From Amoebidium appalachense (Eukaryota; Ichthyosporea): a DNA stretch of 64,000 bases. Below the pieces are notes generated by a model. The model saw nothing but the letters and a program-made list of their open reading frames with translations. It was not told where the DNA came from and made no database searches. Positions 1 through 22,865 of the stretch are shown here, piece by piece (position 1 is the first letter of the stretch; each line of letters starts with the position of its first letter). Position numbers and translations under genes: made by a program. The stretch is taken from positions 10,416,001 to 10,480,000 of the forward strand of contig CAVNZM010000006.1 of the NCBI GenBank assembly GCA_963693365.1, written 5' to 3'.

Positions 1-135
1 CTTCGATTATTTTCGGTTGTTTTGTGAATTTATTTATTTGTTCATTTATTTATTTTATTGGGGGGGGGGGGGGGGGAGGGGGGGGGGGGGGGGGCTTATG
101 TTGTGATCTAAGCATGGCCACTTGTGCACATGCAG

Positions 136-1808
136 GTGCGCAGCCGGACAGCACGGACGAGAATGGCTGCACCCCCCTGCACCTTGCAGCACGGGCGGGC
201 CACCAGCACTGTGTGTTGCTGCTGGCCCAGCACGGGGCTGACGTCAACAAGAAGGAGACAAACACACACTGGTCCCCCCTCTTCGAGGCCGCATCAGAGG
301 GGTAGGTGTCCTCCATGCCCAGCACACACACACATACCCATGCACCAGGAGGAAAAATTGTGTCGGAGTGCCCCCCCCCCCCCCCCCCCGTTTTCTTCCT
401 TGTTTTTTGCTGCACGAGGTGAATGGGTTCTGAATGTGGCTCATCCTGTGACCGAGGATGGGCTATGCCCATGTTCCAAGCTCTGACTGTGTTGGCCTTC
501 TTGCCTCTACTTTTGCTTATACTGCAGTTCTTTTCCCCATTACTTTTGCCCGCCTCCCCCCTCACCCTCCCCCCCCTAGCCCTCTTCCCCCCGGGTCTCT
601 GGGGACTTCCTTTCCCTGAGCTATCTTACTCTGAGACATTTCAAACTAGCAAGCAAAACTGTGTTCGCCTAGTCCTGTGCTTAACAATAGTCTGATTGAA
701 AACGTGCAAGAAACACATAGGTGTCTGTATCTTTGATACATTGCTACCTCATCCCGGCACCTACTGCGTGTGTGCTTTGGGGGGGTTTTGGGGGGGGGGG
801 AGTTGAAAAGAAGAGTCCTTGCCCCCCATTTATTGCCTTGACAGGACGTTACAGGCCTGTGCATGTTTATTTGCTGGGCGGGGGCTGACCCTGGCCACAG
901 GCATCTCAAATGTGTGGAGATCCTTCTGGAACACTCGGCATGCCCCGAGGAGGCCGACCTGCTTGGCTGGCGGCCCCACGTGCATGCCCTCTACCACGGC
1001 CACATGGACATTGCACAGCTGCTCAAGGCCCGCACTAGAGGTGGGGGGATGTGTGGGAAGAGGGGGAGGGGGGGGGGGGGGGGGGGGGGGCACTGGACAC
1101 TATGTGGTGATGGGTAGTTGTGGATTTGCTGGTTTTAGGCATGTGTGTGTGTGTGTTTGGGGGGGGGGGGGGGGGGGGGGCTGCCACGTGCGACTGTGGC
1201 CTCAGCCGCCGTATGATCAACTATACTCTGGTGAGGCCACGAATCGAGCTTACAGGGTGGTGCAGCCTTCGCGATCGCTGATTGGTCAATTCCGTGCGCC
1301 ACCCCCTCGAAGCCGCCATGGAGCCAGGACTGTGTTTTTTGAACTCTTTATCGCGGACTTAAATCTAAGTTAAAACTTCATCCAATCAAAAGAGCGAGCT
1401 GGAAGGCCCAATCTGCCTACAACGATGCGTGATTGACTTCGAATGAAAACTCTCGTTGGAACCATGAATCTAAATGGAATGCCGGCTGCTGCAGGGCCTT
1501 TTTCCCAGTGTTTTTGGCAGAGTGTCGCCGGAACCAAAAAATCTGCTACCTTTGGAGGTAGCTCTTATTTTTCAAGGCTGACAAAACTTTCCTTTCGAAG
1601 TTGACTGATCACGCGCCAACTCATACCCTTGAAAAATCGCCAGAGTATAGTTGATCATACGGCGGCTGAGGCCACAGTCGCACGTGGCAGCCAAAAAATA
1701 CACAAAAAACAACAACGATTGTGCATACTAGGGATAGTGTACACGTTTTCGTGACTTCAATTGCGGCATACACATTTTCTAGAAGGCGTTTGACTATGTG
1801 TGCTTGTT

Positions 1809-1876
<68 letters not shown>

Positions 1877-2139
1877 AGTTTTTGTGAGGTGGGGGCGCCA
1901 TCGCCACTGCCACCACCACCCATCCACCTACCCACCCACCTCCAAAGCTCCTGCTCACTTCACCATGGACGCTAGCATGCACATGCACACATGCACAAGC
2001 ACACACACACACGTACACACAAGTGCACAAGTATACGTCGTGCACAGAAACACGTAAATCGAATTCATGCATAGTGGTAGTACGGGCTTGTTCATGTGGT
2101 ACAGGCTTCTATAAATTTGGTCAGTGTAGGGAACAATAT

Positions 2140-2174
<35 letters not shown>

Positions 2175-2418
2175 TTACTTTTTTAGAGCAGAGATGGACA
2201 CGACTGCTAGCTGGGTCCCAAATGGCCTAAGTCCTTTTTTGATCTGTGCAAGTGTGTGAGTGTAAGTGTGTGTCTGTGTGTGTCGTGCGTGTTTTTGTTT
2301 GTGTGTGCGTGTATGTGTGTGAGTGTGTATGTGTGTGAGTGTGAGTGAGTACAGAGTATACACATAACGGACCATGCAACTCAAGAGTTTGCAACACACA
2401 CGTAGAAGTACAAGAGGG

Positions 2419-2458
<40 letters not shown>

Positions 2459-5400
2459 TAAAATCCTTGTTGGTTATTTTTCCCCGAGCAGAAACAATTT
2501 TGGATGGTGGTGCACGTGAGAGTCCAGTGGTGCTGACTTTCAAACTTCCAAAGCTTCAAAGTATATTAGAGACTTTGATAGACTAGTGTGTGCACGTGTG
2601 TGTGCTTGCCATGTATACGTGTGTCGTAGAGAGACCCTCAGATGTAGGAGTTTAAAATAAGGCGACGATGCATGGAATAGAGGGGAGCATGTGCTAAAAC
2701 GTGTCCCTCTCAGTCGGTGTGTGCGTGTGTGCGTGCGTGCGTGCGTGCGTGCGTGTGTGTGTGTACGCGTTGTGATGTGTACAGTATAAGCACAGTTCAA
2801 GTCAGCATGTGTGCCGTGTATGTACGCGTGTTTGTGTGTATGTGTACATGTGTCTGTGTATGCGTATGCATGTGTGCGTGAGTTGTGTATGTATGCCTGT
2901 GGACGTAAGCGTTTGTGTGTGTAGTGGGTGTGTGCGTGCGTTTGTGTTTTTATCTCTGTCGTGCTCTCAGGTGTGCGTGTATAGGATGTGAGTTTGTGTG
3001 ACTGTGTGTGTGTGTGTGGACGTATGCTTTTATGTGTATGATGCGTGTGTGCATGTGTTTTCGCATGCTTTTGCGCATACACATTCGCAATTCTGCCGTG
3101 CTCTCTTGTAAGTGGGTGGCGTGAATGGTGGCGTGTGGCTGCCAATGTTATAGTACTACCCAAAGCCGGATTTATTTTGCGGCGGCCGGAGTCGTGTAAC
3201 TTCCCACATGCCGCAAGAAAATGCAAAACGGAAAGGGCCTATCCTGCCTTTGACCAAAACATGGAAGATCCTCGTACAGTCCTTCACGAGAACTTCATAG
3301 GACACAGACTTGAGTACGGTTGGCGACACATGTACTTTGTGTATAGCCCGCCTGTTCATGGAAGTCTAATAGAAACTAAAACCCCATCCACCGCAAATTG
3401 TCTGCAAACCATCCACTGCAAATTGACCCCATTTCCCCCCTAAGGACTTAATTTGAAGCAATTATTCCTCAGTAAGCAGAAATTGAGGCTTATGATAGTA
3501 AAGGTATAAAAATAAATGTGTAGCCATTTTTTCTCAAGACAATCAGCGTAAATTTAAAGGTAACCCACTGCTATATTTATATGCCACATACCCAAGAGTT
3601 AAAATAAATACAGCCCCTCGACACCAATAAACCCCGCAATGTCTCCGAGTCCTCTGGATGAATAAACCCCAGACCTGTCATTCAATTTACAGAAATCATG
3701 AATACTGTAGTAACTGTACCGGGGAGACCGGCGGGGTCCGGAACAGGCATCTGCACGAAAACATATGTTTCGACCTGTCTGTATGAGACAATTACAAAAA
3801 ACCCTTTATGATAACAAAAATCGCGCTGGGTGAAGGAGATGCAAGAAGGGCGGCCCGCTGCGGGGGACGGTAACATCGATTCGACGTCGCGAGTTCTCAC
3901 TCGAAATAAATAATCAAAAGTCCCTTTTTTAGGGTCTCGGGGGTCACACATCAATTCTGGCGGGTTCCGGATCACAGTGCATGAGCTACAATAAGGAATA
4001 TATATAATAGAAACATGTGTACAGATCTACATTTATGTACACCTATAATATGCATATATATAAATATATGCACTAGTTTCCTTGCTCCAAGGCCAGAACC
4101 ATTTATGATTTTCCTGCGCGACAGCTCGGGCCAGGCTTGTGCAGCGGTATGTCGACAGAATGCAGGCTGCGCTCCCTAAACCATGACCAATCATTGCTCT
4201 GTATTCGTTTCATGGTGAAACCCTTATTCAAGACAGGGCTGACATGTCATGCATATTAGCTATATGTAACCAATCGCATTTGTGCTTAAGAAAAATTGCA
4301 AGACGCGATATTTGGGATTATTTCTTTTCATATCGATTAGAGTTTTAATACGTATCGGGAAAATGAGCCAATCACCCCAATTCTATTAGTTTAACAGATC
4401 GATCTTACGTGTGATGTCATCTCGATGGGTAGCTCTATTTTTCAAGGGTATGAGTTGGCGCGTGATCAGTCGACTTCGGAAGGAAAGTTTTGTCAGCCTT
4501 GAAAAATAAGAGCTACCTCCAAAGGTAGCGGGGGGGGGGGGGGGGAGCTGTCGAGAGCGGTGTTGAATGTAGGTGTTTGGTTGTCGGGAGCACACGGCAC
4601 TAAGACCTTCGCACACACACAGGGCCACTCAGCAGGCAGGGCAGCCACACCGGGTCAGTGCCCCAAGCCATGGACATAGACACGTGCACGGCCACGGACA
4701 CACAGCCAGCAGCCACACAGCCGGCACCTGCAGACACCCGAGAAGAGGCCACCCCCCTGGACCAGACCCAGCTGTCGGGCCAGATGCCTGGGCTGTCCCT
4801 GCAGGGGGATGATGACACACACCAGGACCCAGGCATCCCCCCCTTTGCCCTGCCTCCACCGGCACTGCCCTTCCGCCACTACGGCCACACATACCTCAAG
4901 AACAAGTGCCAGATCATCATCTCCATGGTGTGTGTGTGTGTGTGTGTGTGTGTGTGGCAGTTCACTTATCATCATGTCCTGAGAACCCGATTGCGATGTT
5001 TTTTTTTTTTTTTTTTTTTTTTTTGTTGTTTTTTTTTCTGGCGGCGGGGGGGGGGGGGGGGGGTTGACAAGTGATGGAGAAGGCAAAGGGTACGTGTGCA
5101 TGTGCCCATGTGTATTTTGGTGAAGCTTAGGACTCACCCTGCGTATACAGGGCGAGCACTGCATCACCCCGCCACAACGGCATCGTGCAGGCAAGGACGT
5201 CTCTGCGCAGCCAACACCCACTTTTGGGCCCCATGCCTCGGCCTACAACCGCCTGTGAGTGCTGCATGCTGTCTTGGTCTACACATGCACACCCATGATG
5301 AGGCTTTTGGGGGGCAAACTGTGAAAGACACGACAGTTGCATACTAGAGGAACACATCACTATGCACACTCCGGCTATCAGCAGGAATGCCCCGCAGGGG

Positions 5401-6494
5401 AAGGGGGGGGGGGGGGGGGGGGGGGGGGGATCGGAGTGGGTGGGGGAGTGTGTATGTGTGTGAGGGGGAGGGGGGAGGGGGGAGGGGAGAGGGGATGGGC
5501 CTGAAACTTACCGGGGGTGGTGCAGGCCGACCTCTGCGTCGATGCCCATCACCTTCTTCTCGTCCAAGCTGGACTTCCTGTCCCTAAGAATGGTCATCTC
5601 CCTCAACGGCAGCGAGATGGGTATGTGTTGTGTGTGTGTGTGTGTGTGTGTGTGTCTGTCTGGCTGTGTACATTTGTCGGTTGTCTAGCCGTGTGTGTAT
5701 GTGTATGTGATTGTGTTGTGTATGTGTATGTGTGCCTGTCTGGATGTGTGCATTGGTCGGTGCAGTTCAGGGTGTGTGTGTAGCTTATGGTTGTATTTGT
5801 GCGCACACGTGTGGTTTGTGCATGTATGCGTGTGTGCTCTTGTGTGCCTGTTTCTTGCGACTGTGACTGTGCAAAGATAGCAGCACATGTGTCTTAGTGG
5901 ATGTGGATGTATCAGGCTTGCGTATCCCTCTGCAGCGTTGCACTAGCAGGTTGCAAAAGGGCTAGGGAGTCAATGGCTTATGGTCCTTGTAGGAATCTGG
6001 ACCTTTGCATATTTGGACCCGCTTGCCCCACATGTCTTCTTCCTCATTCCTTTCTTCCTTTCTGGTCTTTCTTTCTTCTTTCCTATTCATCTCTCTCCCT
6101 CCATCCCTCCCTCTCTCTCTCTCTCTCCCTCCCCCCCCTCCCCTCCCTCCCTCCCCATCTCTGTCCCTCCCCCCTCCCCCTTCTCTCTCCCTCTCGCTCT
6201 TGCCCTCTTGTGCGTGTGTGTGGGGAGAAGGGGGAGCAGCCACTCAGTGTGTGTGTGCACAGACCAGCACCTTGTGATGCTGCCGATCGAGGACACGCAG
6301 GAGACCTACTCGTTCTATGCCGACAGTGTGGCCGACTTCACCCTCCAATTCGACATATTGCCGGCATTCGGCAGCAGGCAGTCTCAGCTCATCGGCAGGG
6401 CTATCGTCCTGCCTAGTGCACTGGCTCAGCTCAAGGGTGTGTACACACACACATGCACACACATGCACATGCACATGCACATGCACATGCACAT

Positions 6495-6531
<37 letters not shown>

Positions 6532-6555
6532 CGCGCGCGCGCACACACACACACA

Positions 6556-6641
<86 letters not shown>

Positions 6642-6950
6642 TCAGATGCTTCTACACAACCACACACGGATGACCACTAGGAAGTTTCCTCACGTACGAT
6701 TCTGGCACAGAACCGATGTTTTGCATACCATGCCATGGATGTAAGATGCATGCAGTTTATTGTGCATATACATGCACTGCAATCCATCATGTACAGGCCC
6801 AGAGAGGATACACCTTTAGATTGCTTGCCATGTTAGTGCCCGACTCTCGCCCTGCAGTTCTAATCGTTCAGTGCATTCTCGTGAGCACGTGTGCTTGGGC
6901 CTTAGTGGACAATCCACTGCGGCACTGCCCCCCCCCCCCCCCCCCCCCCT

Positions 6951-6982
<32 letters not shown>

Positions 6983-7033
6983 ACACCTCTCCTAACTTCC
7001 TCCAAAATAATCCCATGCGGGCTTGCACGCACG

Positions 7034-7093
<60 letters not shown>

Positions 7094-7724
7094 CACGCTC
7101 ACGTGCCCGATAGTGGACAGCCACCTGCAGGCAGTGGGCAGTCTCTCGTTCGAGTACACCATCATCAAGCCCCTCGACCAGCCCCTCTCCACCAGCGCCA
7201 AGATCTACTGGAAGGCCACAAAGGTGCGTTGACTCGTCTTGGCCTCGTTTCCTTCATACTGGCATGCATGGATTCGTTTCTGTCATGTGTTTCCTCCATA
7301 TTGGCACGCACTGCTCATCCATGCCTCGTTTCTGTCGCGTGTTCTCTCCATACTGGCACACATGGATTCGTTTTTGTCATGTGTTTCCTCGATGGTGGTG
7401 CCCTAAACCTGCCAGGGCCCCAATGTGATGTGTGGCTTCGAGGATGGCGTGTGGTCAAATACCCGCTGCCCCTGCCCTGCACCTTGGCAGTATTACGAAC
7501 CTTGTTGGCGGTCAAGTGGTTGAACGAATAGCCCCCCCCCCCCCCCCCCCCCCCCCCCTCCCCCCCCCCTTCCTTTCCGGCAACCAATTCACCATTTCTT
7601 CATTTCAGCTGCTGGAAAAGACCGAGGTACCCCGGTCACTGGCGCTGCACACGACAAATGCCCTGGTGGTCGAAGAGACCTCCCTCGATGCACGGTACAT
7701 AAAGTTTTCGGTCCAGGTATAAGG

Positions 7725-7780
<56 letters not shown>

Positions 7781-8529
7781 AAAAAAAAAAAAAAAGAGAG
7801 AGAAGAAGAAGAAAAAAGGAAAAATAGAAAGAAAGAAAAGAAAAGAGGTCAAAAAAGAAAGAAAGAAAGAAACAAGCGAGAAAACAAAGAAACAAACAAG
7901 CAAACAACCAAAAATTTGAATTTGGAGAACAGAAAGAGAAGCGGAAACGGAAAATTATACTGGCACCACGGCCACATACCCGGTGCACCACCCAGACACC
8001 CTGGTTACGGCCAGCACGGCTGCATGGTTGCGAACACGTACCCCTCAGCACACAGCAACGACGCGCTACCTTGGGCTACGCTTTGCACACCTCACAACTC
8101 CTTGTTGATTGCTTTCAATGATTCCATCAGACGATGTGCAGGTAAAGAGGCTAAATGGCTATGGGGCTGGTAACTTTGGCTTTACAGAAGTTGGGAAAGA
8201 GGGAGCCCAAAGCAATTACTCACTGTATGCATGAATCCGTCGAAGTAGAGCAGATGCTTTCGCTCAGCATGCCACTGTACCCTCCCTCTTCCTAAATAGG
8301 CCTCTAACCCCCATGTGATTGGCCGCAGATCACACGTGACGGTGTTGCGGTGATCCACAACCAGCCCACTGTGGCCGTATCAGCCGGGCCTGGGCTCCCC
8401 CGTGTGCACCTGCCCATCTCGTCTCTCACCTCGGACCAGTTTCGCGCCATCACCACCCCCCAGCAGCCCCCAGACCAGACCACACAGTACTACCCCACCC
8501 TGGCAGACGCACTAAAGGTACCTGCCTGC

Positions 8530-8603
<74 letters not shown>

Positions 8604-9044
8604 CAGTACAAGTAAACTGATAAAATGACTGTGAAAAGATTTAACGCTTTGCGGTATACATGTATGTACATTCTCTCATTCCTGCAGAGCATTCTGCTGT
8701 GTCTGCTTACCCCCGCACCTCATTGTGCACCAAGGCTCACAAAGGTAGCGAATTTCAGGCTTACTACCCAATACACACTGTGGCCATCACTCACGATCAC
8801 GATTACACCGATTGCAGGAGATCCCCGTTGAAATCGGGTTCAAGATCCACATGGCCGGGTGGGACGAGGGCCGTGGCAGTGGTGACGTCAACAGCACCGT
8901 GGACGTAGTGCTGGGCTGCATCTATGCGTATGCACAGTCCAGGCCCATCATCCTGTCCTCCCCCAGCCCAGATGTCTGCCTGTATCTGGGCCTCAAGCAG
9001 CCAAACTACCCGGTGTTCTTCACTACGACAGTCGGTCAGTGCAT

Positions 9045-9092
<48 letters not shown>

Positions 9093-9142
9093 AAAAAAAA
9101 AAAAAAAAAAACACCACCACCACCACCACCATCCTTCTTTCA

Positions 9143-9192
<50 letters not shown>

Positions 9193-10342
9193 GAGAATAA
9201 AGAAGAAGAAGAAGAAGAGGGGGAGGGGGGGAACACGGGGCCCAATCGTGCTGACATGCTCTAAGTGCTCTCTCGTCAGTGCTGATGGTGAGTGGAGTCC
9301 TGTAGAGGTGATGTGATGGGCATCTGCTGTGGTGATATTGAAAGGGGGTTGAGTTACACCACGTAGATTATCAGGAAAACACATCAGTAGCCACTTGTCA
9401 ACTAATTGCGGTGATGTAGGGTCTCTTATGCATTAGCCCCAAATTGATGCCCCGCCAGCGTCGATCGCGAATGTTTGCGCAATCTAAATGACGTCATCAG
9501 AAGACTTGCTTATCCGCCGCTGGTGGAGCCTCACAGGGATTCGATTAGAGCCCCTGTCGTTAAAAAATACACTGAGAAAAAACCGCTTAAAGGCCTTTAA
9601 ATTGTTAATCGATCCATTTTATCACGCGCGGCGCTACTGCCCAATAATGATATTCCCTCGCTGGTTCTTTTTTTTTTTTTTTGTTTAGTCTTTCTATATT
9701 TACCTTATAAATTGAATTATTGAGCTACAGATTATTTAAACCTATAAATGCACCTAATTGCGTTTTGAGCGCATATAAACGCTAAAACTAAAAAACCTTA
9801 GTCTCTGGTTTACAACAGAAAGCATTTGCCACCCATCATGGCAGGTTTACATTGGCTAGATCTAGATCTCAGAAAAATGTCAGTGAAAAAGCATTTGCCC
9901 CTGCTCGAACACTGCAGGTTTACATTGGCTAGATCTAGATTGGTGAAATGTCCCAGAGAAAATTTATGGCGACAATCGCATCAGCCAATGAAAACCTGGC
10001 CGTTGTTTCCAATTAGGACCGCCGTGAGGCCCCACCAGCGGCGGTCAAAAATCTTTTAGTCTACAATGTGTAGTCCATTTAATGACGTAATCGATCGTGT
10101 AGTCTTTCGCGCCGCTGATCGGGGCCGAAATATTAGGCTGCTTATGCATTGGGTTTAGAGTCTGCCTATTTTCTGGTATATGCCTATTCTCTGGTATATT
10201 GACTAAAAACATCGGATCACAACAGGGGAGATACCTCGTGCCGACCCAAGATCATATTCCATCCAGCGAGCCATCCGCTTTGCAAAAGCAAACTTCCTGT
10301 TGGGTGAGAAAATACCTTAATTTCCTTCCCCTTTTTTGCTTT

Positions 10343-10374
<32 letters not shown>

Positions 10375-10515
10375 ATGCTCGGTTTGTGTTGCACTGTAAA
10401 TCGCCTCACAGACACACCTGCACCCGTAGCCTAATCCTGCAGCCACCTGCATGCTCTGCCCTCTAGTTGTGCAGTTTGACAGTCTTTGTGGTGCCACCTC
10501 CTGTGCCCTCTCCCC

Positions 10516-10548
<33 letters not shown>

Positions 10549-11928
10549 TTCCCTACATACACACACACCAGCACACGTGCCTACACAATCACACGCATCC
10601 CTGCACAAAGACACACAAGTAGGGAGCAATTTGTGCATGCACGCCCAGGCACACCCCACACTCTCTAGCTAACATGGGTCTTTAGGTATCGATGTGCCTG
10701 GCTGGCTGCTCCAGGATGCGCCTATCCTTGCTGGGGTCATCAAGGAGAGTGGCCTGCTGCTGTTCACACACGACGTGCCCCCACCAGACCCCACACAGCC
10801 AAACATCCCATCCATCGTAACCCCCCCCCCCCCCCCCCCCTGCGTGTATGTGCACGGTAGCAAGGAATCCCTCGTCGTTGTTCTTTTGCATGTGCTTGGC
10901 CCTGGGTTAGTGCAGTATATATGGTTTGCCCGGGTTACTCTGCTAATGACATGTCTGGTGCACCAGAAAGTCACACCCGTGACCCATGAACATAGTATGT
11001 AAATCTCCCTTTGTATTCCTGCTGGCCCTATGCCGGCCGTGCACCCATCCACGGTTGCCCCAACGCCCCCCACATGACTGACCTAATTGGCACAGGTGGA
11101 CGGAGTAGTGGTCGGGGACGTGGTGTATGTGGGGCAGAAGCCCAGCAGCATGGACCCCCTGTACCAGTTCTATGCCTCGGCCCTGCGCACCCACCAGCAG
11201 GCCCCCAGCCCCAAGGGCCAGCGCACCGATAGAGCACACACACCCATCATCTCCCCACCAACACCACCAAAGCCTGCCGCACAAACAACAGCCCAGGTGC
11301 CTGCCCTTCCCCCGCCCTCCCCACCCCCCCCCCCCCCCCCCCCCCCCCCTCCTCCTCCGCACACACGCGCGCGCACACACTGCCTTTTTATCACACACAC
11401 ACACACGCAAGGTGTGTGTGTGGGGGGGGAGGGGGGGGGGGAGAAGGAGGAGAAGAAGGGAAAGGAGAAAGAGAAGTAACGAGAAGGCCCACACACAGGC
11501 AATCGCAACCGTATGCCCCATCCCTAGCGTAAACACACACACAGAGAAGGGGAGAGAGATGCCTGCAAACAGGAAGTTTCATACCTCTTGCCTCATTTTT
11601 TGCCTATGCCGGTGGTCAAAGTGCTTAACATAGAGTCTTCCCCCCTCCCCGCTCTTTTTGCCCCCGTCCCTCCCCCCTCATGTCCTGATCCCACCTCTCC
11701 TAATCCCCCGTATTCCCCCAGCTGTCTGTGCCTGCAGATGGGTCCACACACCTGCTCAGTCCCTCCCCAGCCTCTGCCCCTGCCCGCCAACCTCCACCCA
11801 TCCCTGCCGGCCTGCCCCAAGTCCCCGGCCACCCGGCAGACATGCTTGCCGGCCTCACCGATAAGGACCTTAGCCCACCACCCACAACTAGAGCAAGTAG
11901 CTCTATTTTTGCTTTCCTCACAAGCTAG
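136..11928 (+). CDS. PHO81/GDE1-like protein (ankyrin repeats, C2-like linker, degenerate GDPD domain), 5'-partial
   Basis: Phase-consistent exons: 136-301, 901-1040, 4659-4927, 5211-5254, 5526-5620, 6263-6436, 7093-7223, 7609-7716, 8329-8517, 8818-9034, 10226-10303, 10686-10816, 11096-11296, 11722-11928 (TAG). The first two encode ankyrin repeats ([14 protein letters not shown], then [12 protein letters not shown]). The third carries the proline-rich linker ending [12 protein letters not shown] seen in Gde1/Pho81/NUC-2 proteins. Exons 4-7 give the beta-rich C2-like region ([26 protein letters not shown]). The rest is a glycerophosphodiester phosphodiesterase fold ([55 protein letters not shown]). 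Family knowledge: fungal Pho81 is a CDK-inhibitor-type phosphate sensor with an N-terminal SPX domain, which would lie outside the window. The GHRG signature, the E-x-D pair (here K-x-S) and the HD pair (here HN) are absent, so phosphodiesterase activity is unlikely and a regulatory role is inferred. The C-terminal exon is a Pro/Ser-rich tail. Confidence 0.85.
1179..1692. mobile_element. non-autonomous foldback/MITE-like element with perfect 53-base inverted arms
   Basis: Bases 1179-1231 and 1640-1692 are exact reverse complements (53 of 53), separated by 408 bases with no coding frame. The left arm begins directly after a poly-G run and the right arm is followed by an A-rich stretch. It sits in the third intron region of the PHO81-like gene (1041-4658). 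Perfect arms imply recent insertion or ongoing arm homogenisation. No target duplication is obvious, perhaps because the left flank is homopolymeric. Confidence 0.75.
1816..1874 (+). repeat. (GT)n microsatellite
   Basis: Uninterrupted GT array in a PHO81-like gene intron. Confidence 0.9.
4430..4530 (-). repeat. second copy of a roughly 95-base hairpin repeat
   Basis: This segment is about 95% identical to the reverse complement of 1545-1640 inside the neighbouring foldback element. Its own ends are short inverted repeats (tagctctatttttcaagg and ccttgaaaaataagagcta), so it can fold into a hairpin. A poly-G run follows immediately. Confidence 0.7.
6559..6634 (+). repeat. (CT)n microsatellite after (CA)n
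   Basis: Long pure CT array preceded by a CA/CATGCA-rich tract from 6450, in the intron after exon 6263-6436. Confidence 0.9.
7038..7091 (+). repeat. (CA)n microsatellite forming a splice acceptor
   Basis: The array runs directly into the acceptor ...acacag of the exon at 7093, so the repeat supplies the 3' splice site sequence. Confidence 0.85.
9415..10170. mobile_element. degenerate inverted-repeat element in a PHO81-like gene intron
   Basis: Bases 9514-9536 and 10022-10044 are inverted repeats (21 of 23 match). Weaker matching extends outward: ttatgcatt at 9428 and 10141, and acgtcat/tgacgta pairs. The interval is free of simple repeats, unlike the rest of this intron, and has no long frame. 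It looks like an old non-autonomous DNA transposon or foldback element of about 750 bases; its exact ends are not defined. Confidence 0.5.
9826..9955 (+). repeat. tandem duplication of about 65 bases
   Basis: The block aagcatttgcc ... caggtttacattggctagat occurs twice in a row, with differences (second copy from about 9890), inside the element at 9415-10170. Confidence 0.7.
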
Positions 11929-12640
11929 CACACACACACACACACACACACGTACACACATACACACATGTGGATGAACACGAACACGAACGTATGATGA
12001 GGGACGTGCTATGGTGCGAGCCCGAAGACACGACCCATAGTCGGGTGGTGTTTTTTTCCCTCAACTTCCATTGAATGAGCGAATGACTTTGCTTGAATGT
12101 GAGTAAACCTTTTTTTTCCTCGATCCATCACAAGTTGCCCTATTAGTGATGTTGAATATTGATATGAACTGACACACCATGGCGTGTGGTTGTTGTTCTT
12201 GTTGTCTGTTTTACATTTTAATTTTTATTCCCTTTTTTTTATCTTGCAGGTGTATGGCAATAGCCCATATCATCCACCTTGCACGTACTAAGATTAATGT
12301 GTACATATGCGGTCATTCAGTCTGCCCACCCGTGGTGTGGCAAGTTTAGAAGCAATTGTGGACATGGCAAACACCTGTTTAGTTGCTGACTTTCAGCCAA
12401 TACATATACATGCTTGTGTAAAATCTCTAAAGCTGTATGCGCCATACGCATTTCATCCCCCCCTCCCCCCCCCTCCCCCCCCTCACCACACACACAACAC
12501 ACACACACACACACACATTCATCTATAAGTCTCATGTGTTTTTTTTAAAAAAATATCATTGTGGTCATGGCATTCATGCATTCCGTTTGGCCGGCAACGT
12601 ATCCAACCATCCAATCATAACACGGTATCTGTAGCCACAT
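11929..12640. other. tail-to-tail spacer; possible 3' UTR intron of the PHO81-like gene
   Basis: This 0.7 kb interval lies between the stop codons of the converging PHO81-like (+) and GT61 (-) genes. On the plus strand a donor (gaat|gtgagtaaacc) near 12098 and a strong acceptor (tttttatcttgcag) ending at 12250 could frame a 3' UTR intron. A short poly-C/(CA) stretch lies at 12455-12520. No convincing coding exon. Confidence 0.4.

Positions 12641-22865
<10,225 letters not shown>

Noticed and set aside
7416-7530. Possible extra exon of the PHO81-like gene ([18 protein letters not shown])
   Set aside because: No donor gives the phase needed by the next exon, whereas joining 7223 directly to 7609 is in phase and matches the family spacing.
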